Of a DNA stretch of 64,000 nucleotides, positions 33,812 to 42,502 are shown piece by piece. The stretch's first letter is position 1, and every line of letters begins with the position of its first letter. The stretch comes from Sulfobacillus acidophilus (lineage in GTDB: Bacteria > Bacillota > Sulfobacillia > Sulfobacillales > Sulfobacillaceae), in NCBI GenBank assembly GCA_003023745.1, contig PXYV01000005.1, forward strand, positions 1 to 64,000. Direction: 5' to 3'. The notes beneath the pieces were generated by a model, which saw only the letters and a list, made by a program, of their open reading frames with translations, had not been told where the DNA came from and made no database searches. The translations under genes and the position numbers were made by a program.

Positions 33812-34746
33812 TGGATCGCTTACTGGAAAACAATACGGTTCTCAAAATTTTATCGGTTATTGTGGCGATTTTCATTTGGTTCCAAGCCGGGGCGTCGACG
33901 ACCCAGTCGATTAACCGTTCGGTGGGCCCAGTCGCTGTAGGCTTCCCCTCACTAAACCCTCATCTGAGCGTATTGTCGATCACGCCGTCGTCGGTGATGG
34001 TGCAAATTAAAGGACCGCCCAGTTCGGTTGAATCGAGCGCCATGGCGTCGGAGGTTTCCGCGTCGATTAATCTGGCTAAAATCACGGGACCAGGGACCTA
34101 TTCCATGAAGGTCGCGGGCTCGGTGCCGCCGGGCATTGGGGTGGTGAGTGTGACGCCCAGCCGAGTAGTGGTGTCAGTGGCTAAGATCGGACAGAAGAAA
34201 GCGCCCGTTGTGGTGCATATTGCTGGGCAACCGCTGGCCGGCGACCAATTGGTGGGATATAAGACGAGTGACAAAGAGGCGACTATTTTTGGACCAACAG
34301 GCGCGCTGCGCCAGGTAACGGCGGTTGAGGGGACCCTGGCTATCACTGATCGATCGGATAGTTTTAGTGCTTCCGTGGTTTTGCATCCGGTTAACGCACA
34401 GGGGCAAACTGTGGGTAAGGTAGAGATTAATCCGCCGGCCACACGGGTGACGGCGATGATTCAGCCCAAACCGCCCGAAAAAGTCTTGCCGGTTATTAGC
34501 AAACTGAGCGGAAAGCCCGTCGCTGGGTACCAGGTCTCGCAAATTACCGTGTATCCGTCGTCGGTAACGGTGACGGGCACGAAATCGCTTTTGAGCAGCT
34601 TGAGCCATTTGTATACGGAACCGGTGGTTGTTTCGGGAGCTCGTAAGAGCTTTAGCGTTTTGGTGCCGGTTGTCCTGCCCAAGGGGCTAACCCTGATAAG
34701 TTCGGGGGACGTAACCGTGACTGTCACCATTAGTGGTGTGGGGTAA
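33808..34746 (+). CDS. cdaR: CdaA regulatory protein CdaR (YbbR domains)
   Basis: Single N-terminal TM plus repeated YbbR-like domains; between cdaA and glmM. Confidence 0.9.
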   Translation: MMDRLLENNTVLKILSVIVAIFIWFQAGASTTQSINRSVGPVAVGFPSLNPHLSVLSITPSSVMVQIKGPPSSVESSAMASEVSASINLAKITGPGTYSMKVAGSVPPGIGVVSVTPSRVVVSVAKIGQKKAPVVVHIAGQPLAGDQLVGYKTSDKEATIFGPTGALRQVTAVEGTLAITDRSDSFSASVVLHPVNAQGQTVGKVEINPPATRVTAMIQPKPPEKVLPVISKLSGKPVAGYQVSQITVYPSSVTVTGTKSLLSSLSHLYTEPVVVSGARKSFSVLVPVVLPKGLTLISSGDVTVTVTISGVG

Positions 34747-34773
34747 TAAGGTAGGTTGAGAAAAGAGGATGGG

Positions 34774-36129
34774 ATGCCGTTGGCGTTGTTTGGCACGGAC
34801 GGAGCGCGGGGAATAGCCAATGACACATTGACCGTGGCTTTGGCATTGGATATTGCCAGGGGTGCGGTGGTGCAGCTGGACCGGCCGGCGCGGGTCGTTA
34901 TTGGCCGAGATACCCGGGTCTCTGGCCCGATGTTGGAGGCTGCGTTAGCTGCGGGATTTACGGAATTTGGAGCGGACGTCATGTTGGTGGGCATGGTGCC
35001 GACGCCCGCCTTGGCCTATCTCATACCGGCCATGCACGCGGATGTGGGTGTCATGATTTCGGCGTCGCATAATCCGCCCCAATACAATGGCATTAAACTT
35101 CTGGATAGGGCGGGCCGAAAGTGGGAGAGCGACGCCGAGGCACGTGTTGAACGCGCGATTCGCCAAAGGCGCTGGCCCGAGAAGAGTCCTGATAGAGTGG
35201 GACGCATTTTTCATTATGAAGATTCTGCAGTGCTTATGTATCGTCGGCATCTGTTGTCGATCTTTGCCGGACAAATTGCTGAAGACCAGGTTGTCTTAGA
35301 TGTTGGCCATGGGGCCGCGGCATTTACGGCGCCAGACGTATTTCAGGCATTGGGTGTAAAGACGACAGTGCTCAACGCAGAGCCGTTAGGGGAACTAATT
35401 AACGTAAATTGCGGCGCGACGCACCCCGAACGAGTGCGTGAAGCGGTTTTGCGGATACAGGCAAGCCTAGGATTAGCTTTTGATGGAGATGCCGATCGCG
35501 TCATTGCGGTGGATGGGTCGGGCCGGATCATCGACGGCGACGAGATCCTCTACGTATTGGCTACGGAGCTGGAGCGACAGGGCGAGCTCGTCAACCATGA
35601 AGTGGTGGCCACCGTGATGTCGAATTTAGGGCTGGAGCGGGCTTTACGGCAACAGGGAATCCGGTTGGTGCGCACGCCCGTAGGGGATCGTTGGGTGGCC
35701 AAAACCATGCGCGATTCAGGCGCTGTGTTAGGCGGCGAACAGTCGGGACATGTCATTTTGAAGAAGTGGACAGAAACGGGCGACGGACTCTTAACGGGAT
35801 TGGCGCTGCTGGCTGCCATTCACGCACGCGATGTGCATCTGGGAGAAGCGGTGTCGGCCGTGGAGCGTTATCCTCAGATTTTGCGAAATGTTGTTGTCGA
35901 CACGCCCGTCGAGGATTGGCGCAGAATTGTCGGATTGGCTGAGGCCGTGGAGCAGGCCGAAGAGGCATTGGGAGAAGAAGGGCGAGTCTTGGTGAGGCCG
36001 TCTGGGACAGAGCCGCTTTTGCGCATCATGCTGGAGGGGAGGGATGTGGAACTGATACAACAGTGGGCCCACCGGCTGGAATCGGTGGTGCGCGAGGCCT
36101 TGGAGTCGGCCGAGGCCCAGCGGCAATAG
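34774..36129 (+). CDS. glmM: Phosphoglucosamine mutase
   Basis: MPLALFGTDGARGIAND, ISASHNPPQYNGIK, DGDADR. Confidence 0.97.
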   Translation: MPLALFGTDGARGIANDTLTVALALDIARGAVVQLDRPARVVIGRDTRVSGPMLEAALAAGFTEFGADVMLVGMVPTPALAYLIPAMHADVGVMISASHNPPQYNGIKLLDRAGRKWESDAEARVERAIRQRRWPEKSPDRVGRIFHYEDSAVLMYRRHLLSIFAGQIAEDQVVLDVGHGAAAFTAPDVFQALGVKTTVLNAEPLGELINVNCGATHPERVREAVLRIQASLGLAFDGDADRVIAVDGSGRIIDGDEILYVLATELERQGELVNHEVVATVMSNLGLERALRQQGIRLVRTPVGDRWVAKTMRDSGAVLGGEQSGHVILKKWTETGDGLLTGLALLAAIHARDVHLGEAVSAVERYPQILRNVVVDTPVEDWRRIVGLAEAVEQAEEALGEEGRVLVRPSGTEPLLRIMLEGRDVELIQQWAHRLESVVREALESAEAQRQ

Positions 36130-36262
36130 AGCGCCGGAACCCTAGAGCTAGGGTTGACGAGGAGAGGGATCTCGAATTATTCGGCGGGTGACCTCCGGCT
36201 ACTCAGCAGCCGTCAACTCACGGACAAAGGTCGTTCGTAAGGGCGACACAAAACCGTGCGGC
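36130..36262 (+). ncRNA. glmS ribozyme / GlcN6P riboswitch
   Basis: A|GCGCCGGAAC...GGTTGACGAGGAGAGGGATCTCGAATTATTCGGCGGGTGACCTCCGGCT...CAGCCGTC...ACAAAGG matches the conserved glmS ribozyme core, directly upstream of glmS. Confidence 0.95.
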
Positions 36263-36299
36263 TGAGACCGACTCAACTTCGTTATGGAGGCGAGTCAAT

Positions 36300-38114
36300 A
36301 TGTGCGGCATTGTGGGATACGTCGGCCGAGAGGGCGACGCGCGGAGCTTTTTGTTTGATGGCTTAAAACGGTTGGAATACCGAGGATATGATTCGGCCGG
36401 CATCGCTTTAGCCTATCGCGGCACCATCGCTATACAAAAATCCCAAGGAAAACTTACGGTGCTGCAAGAATCCCTTGACTTGTTGCCGTCAGGCGTTCCC
36501 TGTGGCATTGGTCATACCCGCTGGGCCACCCATGGCCGGCCAACGGATGCGAATGCCCATCCGCATACCGACTGCCAGAAAGTCATTGCCACCGTGCATA
36601 ATGGCATCATTGAGAACTTCCAGGAATTACGAGAAGAATTGTTGGCAAACGGCCATCACTTCACGTCAGAGACAGACAGCGAAGTGATTCCCCACTTGTT
36701 GGAAGCGTACGGTGGCACCGACGATCTAGTCAACGCGGTGCGTCGGGCGGAAGAGCGTTTGCGCGGTGCATATGCGTTTTTGGCCATTTCGTCGCGCCAA
36801 CCAGACATCATTGTGGCAGTGCGACGTTCTAGTCCCTTAGTGGTCGGAATCGGTGAAGGCGTGAACTACGTGGCGTCCGATATCAGCGCCTTTTTGACGA
36901 TGACGCGACGAGCCCAAGTTTTGGAAAACGGGGACCTGGCCGTGATTACACCTGAGACCGTCAATATTTCCAACGTACACGGTATGCCGATGCTCCGTCC
37001 GGAAATGACAATCGATTGGGACATCCGCAAGGCGGAGCGCAGGGGCTATGCACATTTTATGCTGAAAGAAATTATGGAGCAGCCGGATGTGTGGGGGGAT
37101 TGTCTCCTGGGGCGGATTCGGGATGAACGGGTGCTGGTAGAGGAACTAGGACTGCCACTGCCTCATCTGGGGGAGATCCGTCGTATTCACGTGGTGGCGG
37201 CAGGTACCGCGTATCATGCGGGCCTGGTTGGCAAGGCGTTGATTGAGCGACTTGCCCGCGTTCCTGTTGACGTCTCGGTGGCGTCGGAGTTTCGATACCA
37301 AGATCCGGTACTCGAACCCGGCACAGTGGTGTTGGCGATTTCGCAATCCGGCGAAACGGCGGATACGCTCGCCTCGGTCTATCTGGCGCGTGAGCAGGGG
37401 GTTCCTACCTATGCGGTTGTCAACACAGTGGGATCAACCTTGGCTCGCGACAGTGATTATGTCGCTTACACGCATGCAGGACCCGAAATTGCGGTGGCAT
37501 CCACGAAAGCGTACACCACGCAAATCCTGGTGCTGACGCTCTTGGCGCTGGCGTTGGCTGAGCGAAACGGGCGAGCCCGACCTGATTTGGTGCGAGCATT
37601 GCGCCGTGTGCCCATGTTGGGGCAAGAGACGTTAGACGGCCTGAACAATATCCGAGCGATGGCGGCAGAACTGATGCGCAGCCGGGACGTCTTTTACATT
37701 GGCCGTGGACTCGACTATGCATTGGCGATGGAAGGACAGCTGAAAATCAAAGAAATCGCCTATATCCACGCGGAAGCGTATGCAGCCGGGGAAATGAAAC
37801 ACGGCACATTGGCGTTGATTGAAGAAGGAACACCCGTAGTGGCCGTGGTCACCGAACGCACGATCGCGCGCAAAACGCTGTCCAACATTCTTGAAGTCAA
37901 AGCGCGCGGCGCCGAGGTCTTTGGAATTATCGACGCACAAATGGCCCATCAGTTCCCGGTGGACCATCTACTGCCCGTGCCCGTGTCCGATCCGCTTCTT
38001 GCGCCGGTTTTGGCAGCCCTGCCTTTGCAGCTCTTAGCGTATTGGACAGCGGTCGATCGCGGTCGAGACGTTGATCAACCTCGCAATCTGGCCAAAAGTG
38101 TCACGGTTGAATAA
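36300..38114 (+). CDS. glmS: Glutamine--fructose-6-phosphate aminotransferase
   Basis: MCGIVGYVG N-terminal nucleophile Cys, SIS domains, C-terminus RNLAKSVTVE. Confidence 0.98.
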   Translation: MCGIVGYVGREGDARSFLFDGLKRLEYRGYDSAGIALAYRGTIAIQKSQGKLTVLQESLDLLPSGVPCGIGHTRWATHGRPTDANAHPHTDCQKVIATVHNGIIENFQELREELLANGHHFTSETDSEVIPHLLEAYGGTDDLVNAVRRAEERLRGAYAFLAISSRQPDIIVAVRRSSPLVVGIGEGVNYVASDISAFLTMTRRAQVLENGDLAVITPETVNISNVHGMPMLRPEMTIDWDIRKAERRGYAHFMLKEIMEQPDVWGDCLLGRIRDERVLVEELGLPLPHLGEIRRIHVVAAGTAYHAGLVGKALIERLARVPVDVSVASEFRYQDPVLEPGTVVLAISQSGETADTLASVYLAREQGVPTYAVVNTVGSTLARDSDYVAYTHAGPEIAVASTKAYTTQILVLTLLALALAERNGRARPDLVRALRRVPMLGQETLDGLNNIRAMAAELMRSRDVFYIGRGLDYALAMEGQLKIKEIAYIHAEAYAAGEMKHGTLALIEEGTPVVAVVTERTIARKTLSNILEVKARGAEVFGIIDAQMAHQFPVDHLLPVPVSDPLLAPVLAALPLQLLAYWTAVDRGRDVDQPRNLAKSVTVE

Positions 38115-38138
38115 CGGGCTTCGCGGCTGGGAGGGCGG
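38080..38138 (+). other. attTn7-like site (3' end of glmS plus 24 bp)
   Basis: CGCAATCTGGCCAAAAGTGTCACGGTTGAATAA resembles the E. coli TnsD recognition region at the glmS 3' end; element end begins 24 bp after the stop codon. Confidence 0.75.
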
Positions 38139-38301
38139 TGTCGAGAGTGAAAAATTCACTGGACTCGAAAATAATTATCTAGACTGAGAAAAAATGAGCG
38201 TGACTGCAATGGAAAAACATGGCACAGTTGAAACAAACGTTCGCGACCGTTTCGACTGTGCTTTTGTTAGCTCTTCGTGTTGTGGGAAATGAGGAGACTC
38301 T

Positions 38302-38574
38302 ATGGCCAAACGCCAACGAGAAAACACCCCTGACATCATAGACCGGCGAATAAAAGAGGGACGGGGTGCCGGACGAAGCGGCGATTATAATCCGTGGCTT
38401 TTGGTGCCAGATGTTCCGTCCCCAAAATTGGCCAGTCGTGTTAAGGGAGTACCCGCTACGATTTCTTGCTGCTGGATGACTGCTCTGCATCCTTTGACCG
38501 CCGACGAAAGTTGTGATCTCCTTGCCTGGAATCGGATCTTCGCTCTAACTGACGACGTCAGTCGGCGTGATTAG
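38302..38574 (+). pseudogene. Decayed tnsA (Tn7-like transposase endonuclease subunit) N-terminal fragment
   Basis: MAKRQRENTPDIIDRRIKEGRGAGRSGDYNPWLLVPDVPSPKLASRVKG resembles TnsA N-terminus (IKEGRGQGRGADYKPWLxxxDVPSxGxxxRxKG); then a break, with RYDFLLLD in another frame. Confidence 0.7.
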
Positions 38575-38977
38575 GGTGAACTCCTCCTGCAGCCACCATG
38601 GCTTGGTCGAAGGTGTAGACGGGGATTTCCGGCGAATATGCGAGCAGAAGACAGTCTACCCAGTCGAGATTTGTTTCCTCAAATTGTCGGAGCGCTTTAA
38701 GTACCACGTCGAGGTCTACAACCTCTACACCCTCCAATGCAAAAAACCCACGTAGGACGTCTGCGACCTGTCGCCGTGGATAAGCTGCCAGCCTAGGCGA
38801 CGTGAGAACGTAAATAACCTCGGCGCATACGACCGGATGGATTACCGCGGTTAGTTCTGCTCGCGACGCCCGGTCGAATATCGCCTTTGAAGAGTGGGCC
38901 TGGTCCTCCGGTTCGCCTAAGAGAAGGCGCAGGATCACATTAGCGTCAACATGAGCACGGCGAGCCTCCTCACGCAT
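38558..38977 (-). CDS. PIN-domain toxin (VapC-like)
   Basis: VDANVILRLLLGEPEDQ, CAEVIYVL, DCLLLAYS...VYTFDQAM. Confidence 0.88.
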   Translation of the reverse strand: MREEARRAHVDANVILRLLLGEPEDQAHSSKAIFDRASRAELTAVIHPVVCAEVIYVLTSPRLAAYPRRQVADVLRGFFALEGVEVVDLDVVLKALRQFEETNLDWVDCLLLAYSPEIPVYTFDQAMVAAGGVHPNHAD

Positions 38978-39230
38978 CAGGTTGACCTTCCTTTAGCTTG
39001 TCGACCAAGTGGTTCTGATAGTCCTGACGCGCCTCCTTTACATTCACCGGCTCGGGCATCCGAAGAATACCAAGGAGATCGGACGTGGTGCGGGCAGGCA
39101 CGGGAGTCAGGACTACCTTTCCATCTTGAATGTCAAATACGACCCGGTCACCTGGACCAATCCCGATTACATCGCGAAGTTCCTTCGGCAGGACTACCTG
39201 GCCCTTTTGACCAACGCGCGACATAGTCAT
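38970..39230 (-). CDS. AbrB/SpoVT-like antitoxin
   Basis: MSRVGQKGQVVLPKELRDVIGIGPGDRVVFDIQDGKVVL; overlaps the PIN toxin start. Confidence 0.88.
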   Translation of the reverse strand: MTMSRVGQKGQVVLPKELRDVIGIGPGDRVVFDIQDGKVVLTPVPARTTSDLLGILRMPEPVNVKEARQDYQNHLVDKLKEGQPDA

Positions 39231-39580
39231 CGACGTATCACCTCGCGCTCATTGTATCACTATCGGCTCATCTGTGCTACCAGAGGAGACAAGTCATACC
39301 ACGTCGATTTGTGGCATGATAATCTAGATGAAGATAACTGAATGACTGCAGCCTGGCGGCCGTGTGGTGATGGGGGCTCCGTTACACGGAGTCATTATTT
39401 TGTTGACGATAGGCTCCCCAGTTTAGATAATTAGTGGTTCTCAGGCGTAGGGGAACGATACGGAAAATCGGACCACGACAAGTAATTATTTTTCTCTGCC
39501 CCTCGCGTACACAACAAAAAATCGCCTGTTTTTGGGGCGTCAGAATAGATAATTGTTTTCCTCAAACAGGGCGTGATGCT

Positions 39581-39640
39581 TGGTAATAATGTTCTGCGCT
39601 CTGTAATAAAGTTCTGAGGTCTGTAATAAAGTTCTGAGCT
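39581..39640. repeat. Three tandem 20-bp repeats
   Basis: TGGTAATAATGTTCTGCGCT / CTGTAATAAAGTTCTGAGGT / CTGTAATAAAGTTCTGAGCT, exact 20-bp period. Confidence 0.85.
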
Positions 39641-39711
39641 GACGCCGGGGGAAACCCGGCGTTTAGCGTTGGCTACAAAGCATCTCCTATCCGCTGATTA
39701 ATGACGTTAAT

Positions 39712-39728
39712 AATCTGCTAACGCCCCC
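39712..39728 (+). repeat. Dispersed intergenic motif, divergent copy a
   Basis: AATCTGCTAACGCCCCC followed by CGAATC-aagat-GATTCG. Confidence 0.4.
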
Positions 39729-39869
39729 GAATCAAGATGATTCGCCCCATAAACCATCCGGCAACCCGCGTGTCGCGGTCTGAGCTGGCGAAGCACTCTC
39801 ATATACCCTACTTGGCCGGCCATGCTAAAATAGGACCATTAATGATTTGCGGATAGGAGGGCTCTTCCG

Positions 39870-40037
39870 ATGAGCGAACCCATCGAGCGTCTGTTAGAAG
39901 CGCTCCGCCAGTTGCCGGATTCGGATAAACGCGAATTCTTGGAACGTCTGGACGAAGAGGGCTGGTACCGCACCATGGTACGCCACATGCAAGCGGAATG
40001 GGATAATCCCCGTGACGACGCCTACAACAATTTATAG
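39870..40037 (+). CDS. Small antitoxin-like protein (55 aa)
   Basis: MSEPIERLLEALRQLPDSDKREFLERLDEEGWYRTMVRHMQAEWDNPRDDAYNNL; overlaps a MazF/PemK-like reading frame. Confidence 0.55.
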   Translation: MSEPIERLLEALRQLPDSDKREFLERLDEEGWYRTMVRHMQAEWDNPRDDAYNNL

Positions 40038-40358
40038 AGCCGGCGATGTGGTGCTGACTCCGTTTCCCATGCGGACCAACGGGGTGAGAAAAAGCGGCCC
40101 GTGGTACTCCTGTCGAACGACCAGGTTTCGGTAGACACGGGACTCTACATCGCCTGCATGATTACATCGCATGCCCCGCGTGACCTCTGGAATGTCGAAT
40201 TATTAGCCTGGAAGGAAGCCGGGCTGTTGTTCCCGTCAGTGGTGCGATGCCCCAAAGTCTTCGGACTGGACCACATCCTCATCTTGCGGTGTCTCGGACC
40301 TCTACCTACCAGTGATTGGACACGAGTCCAATCCCGATTTCGGGCAGCCTTGGCCTAA
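40012..40358 (+). pseudogene. MazF/PemK-like toxin, frameshifted
   Basis: Frame 1 TTPTTIYRAGDVVLTPFPM then frame 2 DQRGEKKRPVVLLSNDQVSVDTGLYIACMITS; junction near 40072-40076. Confidence 0.7.
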
Positions 40359-40405
40359 TCTACTCCAGGCCCATCCGATCCCGCCTAATCGATGGTGCTC
40401 AGACG

Positions 40406-40425
40406 CTTGATGCATTATCGCCCCC
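40406..40425 (+). repeat. Dispersed intergenic motif, copy b
   Basis: CTTGATGCATTATCGCCCCC. Confidence 0.65.
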
Positions 40426-40829
40426 TATCGTATATTATCAGGTCGCCAGGAAACTGGTTGACCTTTTTTTGTTCCAAGGGTCTACTGTGGTAGCTGGGTG
40501 GACGTCCGCCCCCGTGGGCTCCGATCCTGACGAGTCCACGCTTCCCATCGAAGTCAGAGATGAGTTGTTCATAGGGGATACGCGCAGACATGACTCGGTG
40601 ACATCATGAGAGGCTAGGAAGAGAGCGGTATATCCGTGTCCATCTGTACGACATGGAGCCTGGCGCGGCCTTCAGGACCCTGAACATGGATGACCCACCG
40701 ATAGACGGGGGATATCCAATTCATGACGCCCACGATGACCGCATTGCCCAGAGTCCACAGACTGACGGTGGAAACCGAGTGATGAACCAGCTCCTCTAGA
40801 GCCGCGAAGACGATCGCGGTCGGGAGGAA

Positions 40830-41186
40830 TTACCGAACAGCCCGCTTGCTGCCTGGATAACCGCGTTTAATCTTAATGATCGCCCCGTCGAAGAATTGGG
40901 TATCGGCGCGCCATTGCACTACGCCAGCCGCGCGATCCCATGATCCACGACCTCGGCGTCGCGTGGCCGGACCCGCCGCCAAATACAGATAAATAGCCCC
41001 GGCGGCACCCCACAGAACCCATCCCGTCACTACAATGCCCGTCGGCCATTGAAACGTCCCCCAGCCCATGAGAGCCGCGCCACCCATGACACCGATGACG
41101 TATAGCGGGAGGCCAACGAAGGAGGGTCGTACCCACGCGAACCCCTGAAAGTGCGCCCGATCGGGAATTGATAGGGAATTATTCAC
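40830..41186 (-). CDS. Small membrane protein of unknown function
   Basis: Two hydrophobic segments (PLYVIGVMGGAALMGWGTF, IVVTGWVLWGAAGAIYLYLA). Confidence 0.5.
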   Translation of the reverse strand: MNNSLSIPDRAHFQGFAWVRPSFVGLPLYVIGVMGGAALMGWGTFQWPTGIVVTGWVLWGAAGAIYLYLAAGPATRRRGRGSWDRAAGVVQWRADTQFFDGAIIKIKRGYPGSKRAVR

Positions 41187-41252
41187 AGGAAGACCTCCTA
41201 ATATCAGGGTAACACGATTCGAGGGGGTTCACGCTATCACTCATGCCTTGGC

Positions 41253-41272
41253 GTTAATGCGTTCTCGCCCCC
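41253..41272 (+). repeat. Dispersed intergenic motif, copy c
   Basis: GTTAATGCGTTCTCGCCCCC. Confidence 0.65.
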
Positions 41273-41378
41273 GTTAGGTCGGTAAGAGGGCCATCGAAGA
41301 CACTACAATATTCCCCTAATAACCTGAGCTCAACTTGTGCCGTTGTTAACAACGATACGGCGAAAGAAGGTCGGGGAT

Positions 41379-42353
41379 ATGAAAAGCGCGCGCGTTGCAG
41401 GCATCATGGGAGTGGTTGCGTTGGCTGGCGTGGTCTCGGCGGGGTGCGGAACGTCGAATTACCTCGCCACCGAACATCACACGGCGGTGATTGCCCTGTC
41501 CGCACACCGCACCTCACAGGTGGCGTTCACACTTCTCAAGACAGACGGCATTTCCATCCGCGTACCCAAGAGCTGGCATTTGGGGCAACAAGTCACCGTG
41601 TCCAAAAGCGGTGTAACCGGCCTGAATGCCGGATTCCTCGTACCTCAAGTGCCCAAAGATACGGTTGCGCTCACGCACGACCCGCGCAATCAGAGTCCCT
41701 ACTTTACGGCGACTATTGAAACCGCAGGCCACACCGCTTACGGCGAAATTGACGAACTCAGCGGCGCCGGGAACTACTACAACATTCAACTGCAGGTTCC
41801 CCAATCCGCCATGGATGCCTTACGCCGAGCGCTCCGGACCGTGACTTTGCCACCCGTGGCGACCGTGACGCAGGCTGTCAACCTCATCGAGCGTCGAGCG
41901 ACGATCGGTGCCCAACTATGGCTGGCCAATACCGCGGCGGCGAACACCCACTGGGTGCTGGTCGGCGGGGCTGTCGCGACCGCACAACAACCGTTCTATT
42001 TGTTCCGGACGAGGGACGGAGGGAAGCACTGGTCCCTCATCAACTACACGTCAACGCCTCAGCACATTTTTCCCGACGCGGCCGGAAGCCCGGATATGCT
42101 GTTCTGGTCCGCAGACGACGGCATCATTGCGGAAGTGACCGGATGGTCACACGACGTTTGGATATATGACACACGGAATGGCGGACAGACGTGGGCCTTG
42201 CAAAAGGTCGCGTTGCCGAGTCAGCCCAACGCCCAAAAGACGCCACAAATTGCGTGGACGACGACCGGAACGCTCACCATTTCCGTGACGCTACAATCCG
42301 GCACAACGCACCAACTCACGAGCCAGGATTCCGGACGAACATGGACGACATAG
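41379..42353 (+). CDS. Lipoprotein with BNR/Asp-box repeats
   Basis: Signal peptide with lipobox (VVSAGC); RTRDGGKHW, DTRNGGQTW and TSQDSGRTW Asp-box repeats. ORF opens at 41337. Confidence 0.7.
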   Translation: MKSARVAGIMGVVALAGVVSAGCGTSNYLATEHHTAVIALSAHRTSQVAFTLLKTDGISIRVPKSWHLGQQVTVSKSGVTGLNAGFLVPQVPKDTVALTHDPRNQSPYFTATIETAGHTAYGEIDELSGAGNYYNIQLQVPQSAMDALRRALRTVTLPPVATVTQAVNLIERRATIGAQLWLANTAAANTHWVLVGGAVATAQQPFYLFRTRDGGKHWSLINYTSTPQHIFPDAAGSPDMLFWSADDGIIAEVTGWSHDVWIYDTRNGGQTWALQKVALPSQPNAQKTPQIAWTTTGTLTISVTLQSGTTHQLTSQDSGRTWTT

Positions 42354-42393
42354 CGCCCGCGAGAGGATTCAAATCTGGTCAACGACTAAGACC

Positions 42394-42413
42394 GCTAAAT
42401 GCATTTTCGCCCC
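42394..42413 (+). repeat. Dispersed intergenic motif, copy d
   Basis: GCTAAATGCATTTTCGCCCC. Confidence 0.55.
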
Positions 42414-42502
42414 GAAAGTCCTACTAGGGGTCGGAATACATCGGTACGGTCTTCCCGTTTGGCAGTTGCATCGACCATTGGCGATCATAAATGACACCAA
42501 TG

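Larger units (their letters stand above)
38139..39568 (+). mobile_element. Putative non-autonomous Tn7-like element in attTn7
   Basis: Starts TGTCGAG and ends CTCAAACA; clustered 20-bp-phased sites at the glmS-proximal end (GACT at 38162, 38182, 38202) and three spaced inverted sites at the distal end (TAGATAATT near 39425 and 39547, GTAATTATTTTTC at 39482); GGGCG abuts both ends. Confidence 0.65.

Noticed and set aside
40316-40609. 97 aa plus-strand ORF after the MazF-like gene
   Set aside because: Spans repeat b, overlaps the toxin end and shows no family-like composition.
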